Program-made: the position numbers and the translations under genes
Shown: in pieces, positions 32,510-42,263 of the stretch
How the letters are laid out: every line of letters begins with the position of its first letter
Position numbering within the stretch: the stretch's first letter is position 1
Assembly: GCF_036226665.1 (NCBI RefSeq)
Contig: NZ_CP109007.1
Coordinates: forward strand, 1 to 64,000
Length of the DNA stretch: 64,000 bases
Origin: Streptomyces sp. NBC_00691
GTDB taxonomy: Bacteria; Actinomycetota; Actinomycetes; Streptomycetales; Streptomycetaceae
Direction: 5' to 3'
Notes under the pieces: model-generated
The model's input: only the letters and a program-made list of their open reading frames with translations
What the model was told of the DNA's origin: nothing
Database searches by the model: none

Positions 32510-35500
32510 TCAGGGCGGGGGCGTGGTCGCGGGGGTGACTGCCTGGGGGAAGGTGAAGAGCTGGTCGGGGTCGTAGGTGGCTTTGATGCGCTGCATCCTC
32601 GGGTAGTTGGCGCCGTGGTAGGCCGCCGGCCAGTCGGTGAGTTCGGGGTCCATGCCGTTGGTGTAGCCGCCGGTGCCGAGGTGGGGCTGCATGGTGGTGT
32701 GGACATCACGTAGCCAGGTGAGGCGGCGTTCGACGTGGGCAGGGTCGGTGTGCTGGTGCCAGTAGGAGTGGTACTGGACGACGCCGACGGCGCTGCGGTG
32801 GGGGAAGGCGGTGGCGTGTGCGGGGCGGTCGTCGACCGCGCCGCCGAGCGCGTCGATGAGCAGTCCGCCGGCGCCGGTGATGCCGGAGAAGTGGTGCAAC
32901 TGGTCCAGGGCTGCCGCCATGTCGGTCGCGGATGCCAGGCTGAGGGGGTGGCGCACGATGTGTGACTTGGCGGCGAAGGCGACGCGTGGTCCCCAGGTGC
33001 CGCCGCCCCAGCGGTCAGCTTCGGAGGCGGCGCGCGGATAATCGCACGGGATGGTCACGCGGTCGGTTTCGGGCCGGCCCACCGCTGCGATCAGCCGGTC
33101 GAGGACCGGATGGAGGTCGTCGGGGGCGCCGATGAAGGTTCCGGTCACGGAGGGCACGCCCGGCATGCCGAAATCGCTGAGCTGCTCGAAGGCACAGGTC
33201 ACCGTGCGGGGTGTGCTCGGGTCGGCGTTCCATGCCGTCCAGCCCTGGATCACTGTTGCGGCCGCGGTAGCGGGCCAGGTGACCATGAACCGGGTGAAAC
33301 CCAGGTCGCGAATGTCTTCGGTGGTGAACTCCAGGGAGGTGACCACGCCGAAGTTGCCTCCACCGCCACCGCACAACGCCCAGAACAGATCGGCGTCGGG
33401 GGAGGCCGCATCGGGGTGGACGCGGCGGATACGGCCGTCGGCGGTGACGATCTCGATGGCGCTCAGGTGATCGCAGGCCAGCCCCCACGCCCGGGTGAAG
33501 GCGCTCAGGCCGCCGCCGAGGGTGACTCCGGCCAAGCCGATGGTGGGGCACCGGCCCAGCGGCAGGCCGGCTCCGGCCGTGGCCAGCGCCAAGTGGGCTT
33601 GCAGGCCCTTGACGCCGGAGCCGAACAGCGCCCGGCCTCCCCCGACGGCGCACGTGTTGAGTGAGCCGACGTCGAGTACGAGGCCTGTACCGGTGGAGTA
33701 TCCGGCGTAGCTGTGTCCTCCGGAGCGCAGCGCCAGCGGGATGCGGCTGGCGCGGGCGAAGTTGACGCATTCCACGACGTCGCCTGTGTCGGCGGGGTAG
33801 GCGATGGCCTGGGGGCGGATGGTGTCGAAGCGTTGGTTGACCAGGAGGCGGGCTTGCTCGTAGGCGGCCTGTTCTGGTCGCAGCAGCACGCCGCGGATGC
33901 TCGACTCCAGCGCCGACCAACTCGTGGGATTCGCGGCCGTCCTACGAGGTGTGCGGCGGGCCGCGGGTACGGGGAGTCGGCTGTGCCGGAGCGCAGCCAG
34001 GGCATGGAGGTCGGCAAGGACGGGGAAGTCGAACGGCAGCGGCCGGGGGCCGACCTGGTCGGGCGGTGCGGGGAAGCAGCCCGCCTCGTCCTGGCGGGTG
34101 AGCAGGTAGGCGGTGGCGGCAGCGGCGGCGTGGGGTGGTCCGTAACGGGCGATCACGTTGAGGGCCTGGGCGGTGGAGAGGGCGTCGCTGTCGTGGTCCG
34201 GGGTGCGCCCCCAACCGCCGTCCGGCTGCTGGGTGGCGGTCAGCCGGGCCACGGCGCGGGCGATGGCCGCGGTGATCCGCCCGTGGTCGATGCCGGGCAG
34301 GGGGCGTGCGGCGTTCAGGGCGTCGACGGCGCGCAGGATGACGCTCGACTCGCTGAGGGTCCAGCTGGGCGTCCAGCTGCCGTCGGGATGCTGAGCGTCG
34401 AGGACGAAGCCGGTGGCCGCGGCGACGAGCGGAGCGTGCTGCACGCCGTGGGGGGCGAGGGCGATGACGGCGCCCGCGGTCATGTCAAGGTCGGGATCGT
34501 CCCCCTCCAGCCAGGTGGGGAATCCGCCGTCAGGGCTGGCCGTGGCGGCCAGGTAGGCGGCGCCGCGCTGGAGGTGGGGGCGGTAGCGGTGGGCGTCGAG
34601 GGCGTGGAGGAACTCCATGCAGCGGGCGGCGGTGTCGACGTCGGTCTGGCGGACTCCGCCGGCGAAGGGCCAGCCGCCGTCACCGGCCTGCCGTGCGGCC
34701 ACGAACTCGCCCATCCTGGCCGTGTAGGGCCGCAGCGCGGGCCGGTCGAGGAAGGCGAGACCGGCCACGGCGGACAGCCACACGTCCTGGCTGTCGAGGA
34801 AGGGCACCGCGCCGCGGGCGTCGAGGGTGTGGAGCAGGCCGGTGACAGCCTGCTCGATCAACGGGTGGCCGGCCCGGGAGGTCTGCAGGGCGTGCAGGCC
34901 CAGGAGATGGGTGGTGGCGCTGGCCTCCCACAGCAGACGTCCGGCCGCGTCGTCCAGGAGGTCGGCGAGATGGAAGCGTTCACCGGTGGAGACGGTGTGC
35001 GGCTTTCCAGTGGCCTCGGAATGCAGGATCCGGACGGCCAGGACGTGGACCGAGGTGTAGGTGGACTGCGCGCCGGTGGGCGCGGCGGCTGGGGAGTCCT
35101 GCTTGCTGAGCCGCAGGCCGCCCAGCACGTGCAGCACCGCGTGCAGCATGCTCCGCTTGAGACGGCCCCTGCCCCCCACTCCGGCATCCGAGCCGACCGT
35201 CAACGGGCGGGCCGCATCGGCGGCGTCCGCCGGCAGCGTGTGCGGGCGCAGGCAGGCGTCGATGAGCAGCGCATCGAGCGGATCTGCATGCGCGCGCTGC
35301 CGGTCGAGGTAGACGGTCAGCTCCTGCTGCACGTCGGGGTGGGAGCGGCGGGCCCGAAGCAGGGAGAGGAACAACGCGCTCTCCAGCACGCGGCCCGCGC
35401 ACCGGTCCGCCACGGTCCCGCCGGGGGCGACGGCCAGGGCCAGGCGCCGCTCGAGACGGACGGTGGCCGAGGCGACCGGATCCACCACCCCGGCCGGCAT

Positions 35501-35620
35501 CGGCTGGCGTGGAAGGGCGGCGGCGCGGTAGCGGCCGCTCTCGTACTGCCAGGCGACCGCACCGTAGAGGAACGTACGGACCCGCTCGATCCCCCGGGCG
35601 GGTATCGGCCGCGTCGGCAT
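32510..35620 (-). CDS. Alpha/alpha-toroid cyclase-like domain fused to BBE-type FAD oxidase
   Basis: A 1036-residue frame. Residues 1-30 (GIERVRTFLYGAVAWQYESGRY) look like the end of a class I terpene synthase. Residues ~50-560 form an alpha/alpha-barrel of the squalene-hopene/class II cyclase kind, with QW-like repeats AGDGGWPF, SPDGGFPTW, HPDGSWTPSW and QPDGGWGRT. Acid-motif candidates are DVDT (327-330) and DLDM (377-380), neither a full DxDD. Residues ~575-1036 are a berberine-bridge-like oxidase: RSGGHSYAG (His about 636) and GRCPTIGLAG (Cys about 691) are the two covalent flavin residues, and YHGANYPRMQRIKATYDPDQLFTFPQ is the BBE C-terminus. It likely cyclises or binds an isoprenoid, then oxidises it. 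Confidence 0.88.
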   Translation of the reverse strand: MPTRPIPARGIERVRTFLYGAVAWQYESGRYRAAALPRQPMPAGVVDPVASATVRLERRLALAVAPGGTVADRCAGRVLESALFLSLLRARRSHPDVQQELTVYLDRQRAHADPLDALLIDACLRPHTLPADAADAARPLTVGSDAGVGGRGRLKRSMLHAVLHVLGGLRLSKQDSPAAAPTGAQSTYTSVHVLAVRILHSEATGKPHTVSTGERFHLADLLDDAAGRLLWEASATTHLLGLHALQTSRAGHPLIEQAVTGLLHTLDARGAVPFLDSQDVWLSAVAGLAFLDRPALRPYTARMGEFVAARQAGDGGWPFAGGVRQTDVDTAARCMEFLHALDAHRYRPHLQRGAAYLAATASPDGGFPTWLEGDDPDLDMTAGAVIALAPHGVQHAPLVAAATGFVLDAQHPDGSWTPSWTLSESSVILRAVDALNAARPLPGIDHGRITAAIARAVARLTATQQPDGGWGRTPDHDSDALSTAQALNVIARYGPPHAAAAATAYLLTRQDEAGCFPAPPDQVGPRPLPFDFPVLADLHALAALRHSRLPVPAARRTPRRTAANPTSWSALESSIRGVLLRPEQAAYEQARLLVNQRFDTIRPQAIAYPADTGDVVECVNFARASRIPLALRSGGHSYAGYSTGTGLVLDVGSLNTCAVGGGRALFGSGVKGLQAHLALATAGAGLPLGRCPTIGLAGVTLGGGLSAFTRAWGLACDHLSAIEIVTADGRIRRVHPDAASPDADLFWALCGGGGGNFGVVTSLEFTTEDIRDLGFTRFMVTWPATAAATVIQGWTAWNADPSTPRTVTCAFEQLSDFGMPGVPSVTGTFIGAPDDLHPVLDRLIAAVGRPETDRVTIPCDYPRAASEADRWGGGTWGPRVAFAAKSHIVRHPLSLASATDMAAALDQLHHFSGITGAGGLLIDALGGAVDDRPAHATAFPHRSAVGVVQYHSYWHQHTDPAHVERRLTWLRDVHTTMQPHLGTGGYTNGMDPELTDWPAAYHGANYPRMQRIKATYDPDQLFTFPQAVTPATTPPP

Positions 35621-36464
35621 GGCCAGCGGCCGGCTGCGCGACGGCCGTTTCGAAGTCCTCCAGCTTCGACTCGATCATCTCCCGGACCATCACCGCGGCC
35701 TCCCCGCGGCTCACGTCCCGCGTGCGGGCCAGCACGTCGACCAGCGTGATCTCGCCGGGGCGGGGAGAGCCGGCGTCCATCAAGTCGTTCGTCCAGGCCA
35801 CCACATCGGCGCACGCCTCGTGCAAGGCCTCCACCGGCGGCCACTCATTCACCAGTCGTTCCGCCACCAGCAGCAGCGGCACCACGGTGATCGTGCGCCG
35901 GCGCAGGCGCAGGTATTCCTCCAGCGACGGTTCGTAGCCCGTCTCCCGCCACCGCGCCTCCTGCACGGTCGCCTCCGCGAACGAGGCGTAACACGCCGCG
36001 AACCGCGCCCGCCACCCGAGCGGCGTGCCCACGCACGTCCGCTCCCACAACTCCCTCAACGCCGCCACCACCGGTGTACCGCCCGCCGGGCTCTCACCGG
36101 TCCCGGTGACCACCGCAACCAGAGGGTCGAGCGTTTTGCGGACCTCGGCCGCCGAGACGCGCTCCGGGTCCCGGTCGAAGCCGTCATCCACCAGAGTGAT
36201 GAACGCCCCCCAGCACGCGAGCAGTCCCAGCTCGGCGGGCGACGCCGACGGCACCGTGAAACCAGCCATGCGTCCATGCCCCATACGGGCCATCCGCCGC
36301 TCCTGGGCCGGATCATCCGCCAGCCGCCACCGCTTCACCCACTCACGCGCGCCCCGCTCCCCCGCCTGCCACCCGGCACTGCACACGCCGGGCCCCACCG
36401 GGCCCTCGGATGCACCCGTCCAAGGCAGGACCGGCATGTCTTCAGCAGGCAGAACAGAGTTCAT
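35594..36464 (-). CDS. Class I terpene synthase domain (frame disrupted at its end)
   Basis: About 290 residues from ATG 36464. LVDDGFDRD (Asp93, Asp94, Asp97) is the DDxxD metal motif; YLRLRRRTITVVPLL carries the diphosphate sensor Arg. The NSE site is altered: NDLMDAGSPRPGE, with N226 but Asp230 for Ser and Pro234 for Glu. The frame has no stop near the natural end; it runs to 34980 as nonsense, while the expected C-terminus is in the adjacent frame of the downstream gene. Removing one G in the run at 35591-35595 would fuse both into one ~1320-residue protein. Confidence 0.82.
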
Positions 36465-36589
36465 GCCCTGCCCAACCGCCACCACCACCGGCAAGTCATT
36501 GTGATCCTCATCGCACACCGAGCCGCCCAAAGCCATCGGGTGCCGACAGTGACAACTATCGAGCCTCGACACGCACTGCGGGGCGGCGT

Positions 36590-36736
36590 TCGCGGTGGCG
36601 GAGTGTGTGGCAGCACGCCTTCAGCGGCGAGGCGGTACACGAGCTGCCTCAAGGTCACCTGGAGCGGCGCGTACCCGTCCACGATTTCCCGAGCGCGATC
36701 CACGACGAGGGGCCACCGAATTTGTTCACGAGCCAT
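36590..36736 (-). pseudogene. Truncated conserved plasmid-type gene
   Basis: MAREQIRWPLVVDRAREIVDGYA...VTLRQLVYRLAAEGVLP resembles the first ~50 residues of a Streptomyces protein related to topoisomerase VI-like plasmid proteins, as I recall it; afterwards the similarity stops and the frame degenerates. So only the 5' end is left. Confidence 0.55.
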
Positions 36737-37054
36737 ACCGGTACCTTCCGAGTTCGCGGTGGCGGGCGGGCCCGTCGGGGGTAATCCGAGGGGCAATGAG
36801 GGCGTCCTCTTACCACCCCACGTCAGCTGGCGTCGGGGATGCCTCCAGCTGGCCTCAGGCTTTTCAGCCTTCGCAGCAAGATCCGGACATTTGATGGCGT
36901 GCTACGCCGCGTCACCCAACAGCCCGTAGTGCGGGTGGTTGGCTGGGACAGAACTCGCCTGGTCCGGCGGGCCCGAGCGGCATGCCGGCGGACGGGTGGT
37001 GCCCGGGCGCGGTAGGTGCGTGAGGGCTGTGACGGGTCTACGCGAGGAGGGCTT
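36737..37054. other. Divergent spacer
   Basis: About 320 bases; promoter region of the beta-propeller gene on the right. No gene or clear hairpin seen. Confidence 0.4.
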
Positions 37055-38821
37055 GTGGCCGACGAAGCCAAGAAGGAAGAGGACGACCAGAACCTGCGGC
37101 GGGCGATGTACACCACCGCCGGGGGCTGGAGTACCGGGGTGGCGTTCGCCGACCACCTCAGCGCCGCCGCGCCGGCGCTGGCCGCGGGCAACGGCACTGT
37201 GTGCTGTGTGCACCGTGGCGCACGCCAGTACGACGGCAGGGTTCTGCCGATCCGGTGGACGTCCTTCACACCCTCCGCGGTCCAGCCGTTCGTCGCGGCG
37301 CTGGAGGCCGCCCGCGGGGAGTTGGCCGAGCCGGACAAGGCGTCGGACGCGGAGCTGACACGGTGGTCGGCGAAGGTGAACCGGGCGGTTGAGGCGCTGG
37401 AGGCGGCGCGCAAGTGGACACCGGATACCGAGTTCACCTTCCCGCTCCAACCAGGGGAACGAGAAAAGGAAAGCCCCCCGTGGGAGAAGGCGTACGCCGA
37501 CCGGCCTCTGATCAGCGAGGAGACTCCGGCACTGGCGTACTACGGCGGCTACTGGCACATGGTGGTGTCCCGGTCGCAGTGGAGCCGCGATGGCAGTTAC
37601 TGGACCCGCTGGGTGGGCTTGTACTACTTGGTGGGTGAGGCCAAGGACGGCACGATCGCCTGGCAGGAGATCGACTGGCTGACCCGCTCCTCCCATCGGG
37701 AGAACCGGATGTTCCTGGCCCCGGCGCTCGCCGCCCTCGACGGCAAGCTCCACCTGCTCTACCTCGACACCGGCACGGACGTGGATCCCGCTCGGCTGGT
37801 CCACGAGGTCGTCACCGATATCCACCACGGCTGGAAGGCCGCCGTGGCGAACGGTAAGGCCCTCACCACCCCTCCGATCGACGAGTCCCGCATCACCGAC
37901 ATGGAGGACGAGGAGGAGGCCGGGGCCGAAGCGAACCTCTCGCTCGCGGCCCACGACGGCAAGCTCCACCTCGTCCACCGCCTGACCGGTACCAAGGATG
38001 CCCTCGCCCACGCCGTCTTCGACGGGACAACCTGGAGCGACAAGGGCACCCTGCCCGCCACCCACCGCTCTTCCCGTACCGCAGCGCTGGCCTCCTACGA
38101 CGGCAAGCTCCACGCCGTGTACCCCGCCGCAGGCAGCAGCAAGCTGCGACACGCCATCTACACGGAGGCCCGCGGCTGGGACAAGGGCACCGACCTGGAC
38201 GGCCACGACTCCGACAACACCCCGGCCCTGGTCGTCCTGCGCGAAGGCCCCGACAAAGCGCCGCGCGAAGGACTCCTGCTGGTACACCGCGGCATCGACC
38301 GCTGGGAGCCCTCCGACCCGCCCGCACCGCCCAAGCCCCCACAGGTCGTCAGCCGCGGCACGACGGTGTACAGCCCCCTCACTACCGACTACGGCACAGC
38401 CGGCTGGTGCCGGGTACGCCACCGGGTGTCCATGACCCCCGCCGTCCTCGACAACGGCCGCAAAGCCCTCATCCTGCGCTGGGACGCCAACGCCGAATAC
38501 TTCTGGGGCGTTTCCTGGTACGACGAGCGCCCGGTGTTCAACAGCCCTTCCCGCGCGTTCGTTACCGGCTACACGTGGCTCAACGGCCCCGACGGCCAGA
38601 TCCTGGACACCCCCGGATTCTCGGGCAGCTTCAACGACTCAGGCCGGTACTTCGCCGAACACGTCATCCACGACCCGGCGCCCGGCACCTACACCTTCGC
38701 TCTGTCGGGCAAGACCGAGAAGACCAGGGGTTACTGGACCGACCCCTACGACGGGCACAACGACAGCACGTTCTACGCCCGGGTGACGTGCAGCGCGACC
38801 AGGGCCAAGCTCACCGTCTGA
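37055..38821 (+). CDS. Beta-propeller / lectin-like protein
   Basis: A 588-residue protein. Residues 180-420 contain propeller blades marked by repeated ALA-xxx-DGKLHLLYL, SLAAHDGKLHLVHR and ALASYDGKLHAVYP, each with a conserved S/P-A-L-A before it, the pattern of fucose-lectin/sialidase-like propellers. The end (about 440-588) is a separate beta domain with WCRVRHRVSM and YFWGVSWYDERPVFN. No signal peptide despite an extracellular-type fold. The GTG at 37055 follows CGAGGAGGGCTT, a good ribosome site; a frame 13 codons longer has none. A hairpin ends the unit. A glycan-binding role is inferred. Confidence 0.72.
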   Translation: MADEAKKEEDDQNLRRAMYTTAGGWSTGVAFADHLSAAAPALAAGNGTVCCVHRGARQYDGRVLPIRWTSFTPSAVQPFVAALEAARGELAEPDKASDAELTRWSAKVNRAVEALEAARKWTPDTEFTFPLQPGEREKESPPWEKAYADRPLISEETPALAYYGGYWHMVVSRSQWSRDGSYWTRWVGLYYLVGEAKDGTIAWQEIDWLTRSSHRENRMFLAPALAALDGKLHLLYLDTGTDVDPARLVHEVVTDIHHGWKAAVANGKALTTPPIDESRITDMEDEEEAGAEANLSLAAHDGKLHLVHRLTGTKDALAHAVFDGTTWSDKGTLPATHRSSRTAALASYDGKLHAVYPAAGSSKLRHAIYTEARGWDKGTDLDGHDSDNTPALVVLREGPDKAPREGLLLVHRGIDRWEPSDPPAPPKPPQVVSRGTTVYSPLTTDYGTAGWCRVRHRVSMTPAVLDNGRKALILRWDANAEYFWGVSWYDERPVFNSPSRAFVTGYTWLNGPDGQILDTPGFSGSFNDSGRYFAEHVIHDPAPGTYTFALSGKTEKTRGYWTDPYDGHNDSTFYARVTCSATRAKLTV

Positions 38822-38856
38822 CCGAGCGCACCACACGGCACCACCGCTGCCCACCA

Positions 38857-38889
38857 TGTGCCCTGCCCGACCACACCAGGCAGGGCACA
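38857..38889. terminator. Hairpin terminator
   Basis: TGTGCCCTGCC and GGCAGGGCACA, 11 perfect pairs around an 11-base loop, 36 bases past the stop of the propeller gene. Confidence 0.75.
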
Positions 38890-39140
38890 CAGAGCCGGAG
38901 GGTGGCAAGGATCTTGGCCAGACACCCTCTACTAGCCGACCGTGATCGTTCACGCCAAGCGGCTGTACCGGTGCCCCCTGAGGCTTCTCGTCACCAACAC
39001 CCGTACGCGGATTCGCTGCATCCTGCCGCTGGTGGCCCCCTCAAGGCTGCTCCTGATCCCGCTGTGAAGGTCACGCATGATCATGTGGTCATGAACCGCA
39101 AGGCATCTTTTTCGCGCCCCGATCGAAGGAAAAACTTCCG
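38890..39140. other. Promoter region of the acidic-peptide gene
   Basis: About 250 bases without a gene; slightly less GC-rich from 38935. GAAGGAAAAAC, about 11 bases before the ATG, is the ribosome site of the peptide gene. Confidence 0.45.
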
Positions 39141-39386
39141 ATGACTCTGCTGCTCGCTGACGACCTCGACGTCATCGCTCCCGGACTGGACGGCCTGGAC
39201 CTCACCATGCTCCTCGGCATGCCATCGGCGATGACCGCCAGCGTCTCCGGAGACGAGAATCCCCACGTCCCAGAAGTACACGCCGTAGGCGAGGAAGACG
39301 AGGAGGAAGAGGTTCTCGGAGACGGGGAGGACGAAGGGGACGACGGCGAGCCGGGCGAGGGTGAAGAGGACGATGACGACGCCTGA
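39141..39386 (+). CDS. Acidic peptide, putative RiPP precursor
   Basis: An 81-residue peptide. The first 32 residues (MTLLLADDLDVIAPGLDGLD...MLLGMPSA) are hydrophobic/acidic and look like a leader; residues 33-50 (MTASVSGDENPHVPEVHAVG) hold the only Thr/Ser run followed by Glu/Asp, and residues 51-81 are almost all Glu, Asp and Gly (EEDEEEEVLGDGEDEGDD...). It overlaps the ATP-grasp gene by 14 bases. ATP-grasp ligases of the RimK type link Ser/Thr/Lys to Glu/Asp side chains in graspetides; the peptide has the required residues but the long acidic tail is unlike the graspetide precursors I know. Not a chance frame: strong ribosome site and tight coupling. Confidence 0.65.
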   Translation: MTLLLADDLDVIAPGLDGLDLTMLLGMPSAMTASVSGDENPHVPEVHAVGEEDEEEEVLGDGEDEGDDGEPGEGEEDDDDA

Positions 39387-40353
39387 CCGGGTGTGGGCGG
39401 CCTCTGCGGCGTCTCCTTTGCGAATCTGCGTGCTGTCCAACCGGTTCACACCGGGATCCTCCCTGGCCCCCAGTACCCCGGAGATCGACGACCTCAGGCG
39501 CGCGGCGCGAGAACGCGGCATCGTTTTCGTGCCGGCGGCTCCTGCGGACATCATGATCGCCGCACCCGCCGGAGCCGTTCCTACGGTCCTGGTCAAGGGA
39601 GAGATCCTCGGCGAGAGAGACGGATGCATCGTCCGGGGAGTGGCGGGAGCCGGACGCCCGCTCGTCGGGGCAGCGCTCTCCGCCCTGGAGGCCGCGGGGA
39701 ACTTCTGTCTGGACCCGGCGAGCCGATTCCGCGGCCCGCCCTCGAAACTGCCGACGCACACGAAGCCGTCGCTCACCCGAGTCGGCATCGCCTCGGCCGT
39801 CGTGGCCAGCGGAAACCGCCCCCTCGGTGCGGCCGAACTGGACCTGGTGCTCAGCCGTGCGAACGTCCGGTTCCCGGTCATGGTCAAACCCGCCCGGGGA
39901 AGCAAAGGCGACGGGGTTCACCGCTGCGACACGATGGCTGAGCTTCTGGCTTCGGTGTCCACGGTCCGGCACAACGACATGATCATCCAGAACTTCGTCC
40001 AGATCGGCGCCGAGTACCGCGCGGTGACCCTGAACGGGAGGCTGCTGGGCGTCGCGGAGAAGCTGGCCGACCCGGACACGATCGTCAGGAACGCCGCCAC
40101 GGGGGCGCTGTTCGAAGCGGCGTCCGCGCGGGACGTCCAGAAGATCCGTCAGTACCTCGCAGGCATCCCCGGGCGCCGAGGCCTCGTCGGCTGGGACATC
40201 GCGCTGACCGGAAGAGAACCGACCGGAGAAGACCGGTATCTGGTAATCGAGCGGAACTCGACGCCGCAGTGGCACGCCTTCCAGGCCGCCACCGGCATCG
40301 ACGTCGCGGCGCAGGTCATGGACGAGTTCGTGGCACACGTCAAGCGTTCCTGA
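39373..40353 (+). CDS. ATP-grasp (RimK-like) ligase
   Basis: A 326-residue ligase. The N-terminal half contains LRICVLSNRF and TPEIDDLRRAARERG. The ATP-grasp core has FPVMVKPARGSKGDGVHRC (Lys and glycine loop about residue 170), MIIQNFVQIGAEYRAVTLNGRLLGVAEKLA (Glu-Tyr-Arg) and YLVIERNSTPQWHAF (metal-binding E-x-N about residue 292). It catalyses ATP-dependent ester/amide bond formation via an acyl-phosphate. Start overlaps the acidic peptide gene, so peptide is the probable substrate. An in-frame GTG four codons earlier is an alternative start. A strong terminator follows. Confidence 0.85.
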   Translation: MTTPDRVWAASAASPLRICVLSNRFTPGSSLAPSTPEIDDLRRAARERGIVFVPAAPADIMIAAPAGAVPTVLVKGEILGERDGCIVRGVAGAGRPLVGAALSALEAAGNFCLDPASRFRGPPSKLPTHTKPSLTRVGIASAVVASGNRPLGAAELDLVLSRANVRFPVMVKPARGSKGDGVHRCDTMAELLASVSTVRHNDMIIQNFVQIGAEYRAVTLNGRLLGVAEKLADPDTIVRNAATGALFEAASARDVQKIRQYLAGIPGRRGLVGWDIALTGREPTGEDRYLVIERNSTPQWHAFQAATGIDVAAQVMDEFVAHVKRS

Positions 40354-40365
40354 GCTTGCCCTACT

Positions 40366-40416
40366 TTTCAAGCGGGTCCGATCTGGTCCTACGAATGAGA
40401 TCCGACCCGCTTGAAA
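40366..40416. terminator. Long bidirectional terminator
   Basis: TTTCAAGCGGGTC and GACCCGCTTGAAA form 13 perfect pairs; most of the 25 bases between also pair (GATCT/AGATC). GGGCGTTTTATT follows on the plus strand, giving a T-run. It separates the convergent ATP-grasp and integrase genes. Confidence 0.85.
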
Positions 40417-40457
40417 GGGCGTTTTATTCCGACGACGGTGTTTGGTAAGCCGATCGG

Positions 40458-42046
40458 TCAGCGGATCCGGGGCAGGGCCTTGTCCGGGTGGGCGGCGTGT
40501 ACGTACTTCACGGCGATGCTGGGGTGGATGCCGAAGAGGCGGACCAGGCGGACCGGATCGGCGGTCTCGCGGGCTTCGTCCAGGACACGATCGGCCCACA
40601 CCTGCCGTGGTAGCAGGCCGACCTGATCGAACGCGGCTCGCGTCCCGCCGTAGCTGATCGGTGGAGAGCCGGGGTGTCGATAGGTCTGAGAGGTGATGAG
40701 CAGGTGCGGGTTGGTCGCCTGGGGCCAGCGGCGGCGGCGCTCACGCAGCCAGTCGGCCACCAAATCGGCGCTCAGCTCGTCGAGGTAGACGCGGTGTACG
40801 CCCTTGCCGCGGCGCACGGCCAGGACCCGGCGTACGAGGTCAGCGTCGGCCAGGTCGAGGCGGGCGACCTCCGCGGCACGCACGGCATGGATGGCGACCA
40901 AGCCGACGATGAGGCGCGCGGCGGGACCATCAAGCCGTTCCAGGGCTCCGGCCAGCCGATCGGTGGGCAGCGGCCGCGGCAGGTGCACTCCAGCGGGCAG
41001 CTGTAGCCCGGCCGTGGGGTCCATGAAGATCGTCCTCTCCTGCTTCAAGGCTCGGAAGATGCCGCGCAGCACGCTGAGCAGCCCGCGGGCGATGCTGCCG
41101 GCATGCCGGGCGAGTTCGCTGGTGATGTGCTCGGCGGTGACCTGTCGCAGTTCGAGTCCGGACGACGTCCACGAAGTCAGGGCTGGCCACGCGATGCGCA
41201 GGTCGTGACGGATGCGCCGGAAGGAAACCGGAGCGTGTCGGAAGCGTCCGCGGCCGCGCCGCACCCGCACCCGCACCCAGGCACTTAGCTGGCCGGCCAC
41301 CGGATCAGGAAGCTGAGCGATCCGCGTGTTCAGGGCTTTCTCGTCGTGCCGGTCGCGCCGTTCCTGGCTCAGGTTCGGTACGGGCGGGCGTGTTCGGTGC
41401 TGGATCTCGGTGAGCAGCTGGGCCAGCGTCTCGGAGAGTTCGTCCGCCTCCAGCAGGGCGTGCGTCTGGAGAAAGGAGATGACGCGGCGTGTGGCCGCGG
41501 TTCCGGCCGCGACGGTACTGGCCAGGAACCGGACGTCTCGCTCGGGGATAGGCGAGTGCGGCCCCAGCTGGGTCAGCAACGTGTGCAGCACCACGGCTGC
41601 GCCGCTGGGCACGTTCCGCTTGTCGGCGAGCTGCGCCCGAGGGTAGGCGGCGGTAAAGATGTCCAGCAGCTCCTGCGCCCGCGCCGGCAGCGGGGGAGCG
41701 CGAGGACGGGCCCGAAGTACTCTCGCCGCCAGGTGCGCGCCATCGGGAACAGTGACAGTTGCTCCGCGGTGTTCCCCGACGCCGTCGGCTCCTCCCGGAA
41801 GGGCTCGGTGTGGGGCCGGGCGCGTGCACGTGAGGTCGGACCGGACCGGTTGTGGACGACGAAGCCCAGCTCCCCGGCCCGCCGCTTCAGCTGATGCGCG
41901 AGCACTCCGGCGAAGGCGAGTTGCGTGAAGGCCGCCGGTGCCGACCCGGTGCCGCCGTCACGTATGTAGGCCAGGCATGAGCGACACATCCCCTGCTCCG
42001 CGTGCAGGGGCAGATCGTCCCGGCGGCACCTGTGGCACCGGCCCAC
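40458..42046 (-). pseudogene. Tyrosine recombinase/integrase, frameshifted
   Basis: Two frames form one integrase of about 530 residues. The 5' frame (to about 41700) starts GRCHRCRRDDLPLHAEQGMCRSC, a Cys4 zinc finger. The 3' frame (41612 down) holds the catalytic domain: AIHAVRAAEVARLDLADADL (Arg), and HPGSPPISYG, RLFGIHPSIAVKYVHAAHP near the end; the last Tyr is in KYVHA. The joint needs one extra C in the C5 run at 41693-41697 (plus-strand GGGGG) to read ALPPLPARAQELLDIF. Integrases of this sort sit in Streptomyces mobile islands. Functional only if the gap is a sequence error. Confidence 0.8.
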
Positions 42047-42263
42047 CCCGTAGCGTGCACGGTCGTGTCGCCAGCGGCAGCTCTACGGCCGCGCCGGGTT
42101 CGACCTACTCCGCAAGATGATCCTTCTCCAGTAACACTTCGCGATGTTCCCCAAGAGCTGCGCGAGAACCGGGTGGCAGGAACCCCTGCTGCGGCTGGCG
42201 TATAGCCAGTGCATGCAGGTGCCCAGCCGGGACAGAATGGCCTCATGTTGATCCGAAAGGGCG
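42047..42263. other. Spacer
   Basis: About 215 bases between the integrase start and a divergent gene; no feature beyond promoters is expected. Confidence 0.4.

Noticed and set aside
34980..35593. The terpene-synthase frame continuing to 34980 as real protein
   Set aside because: After about residue 290 it becomes Arg/Pro/Ala-rich, while the overlapping frame carries the true terpene-synthase end and cyclase repeats.
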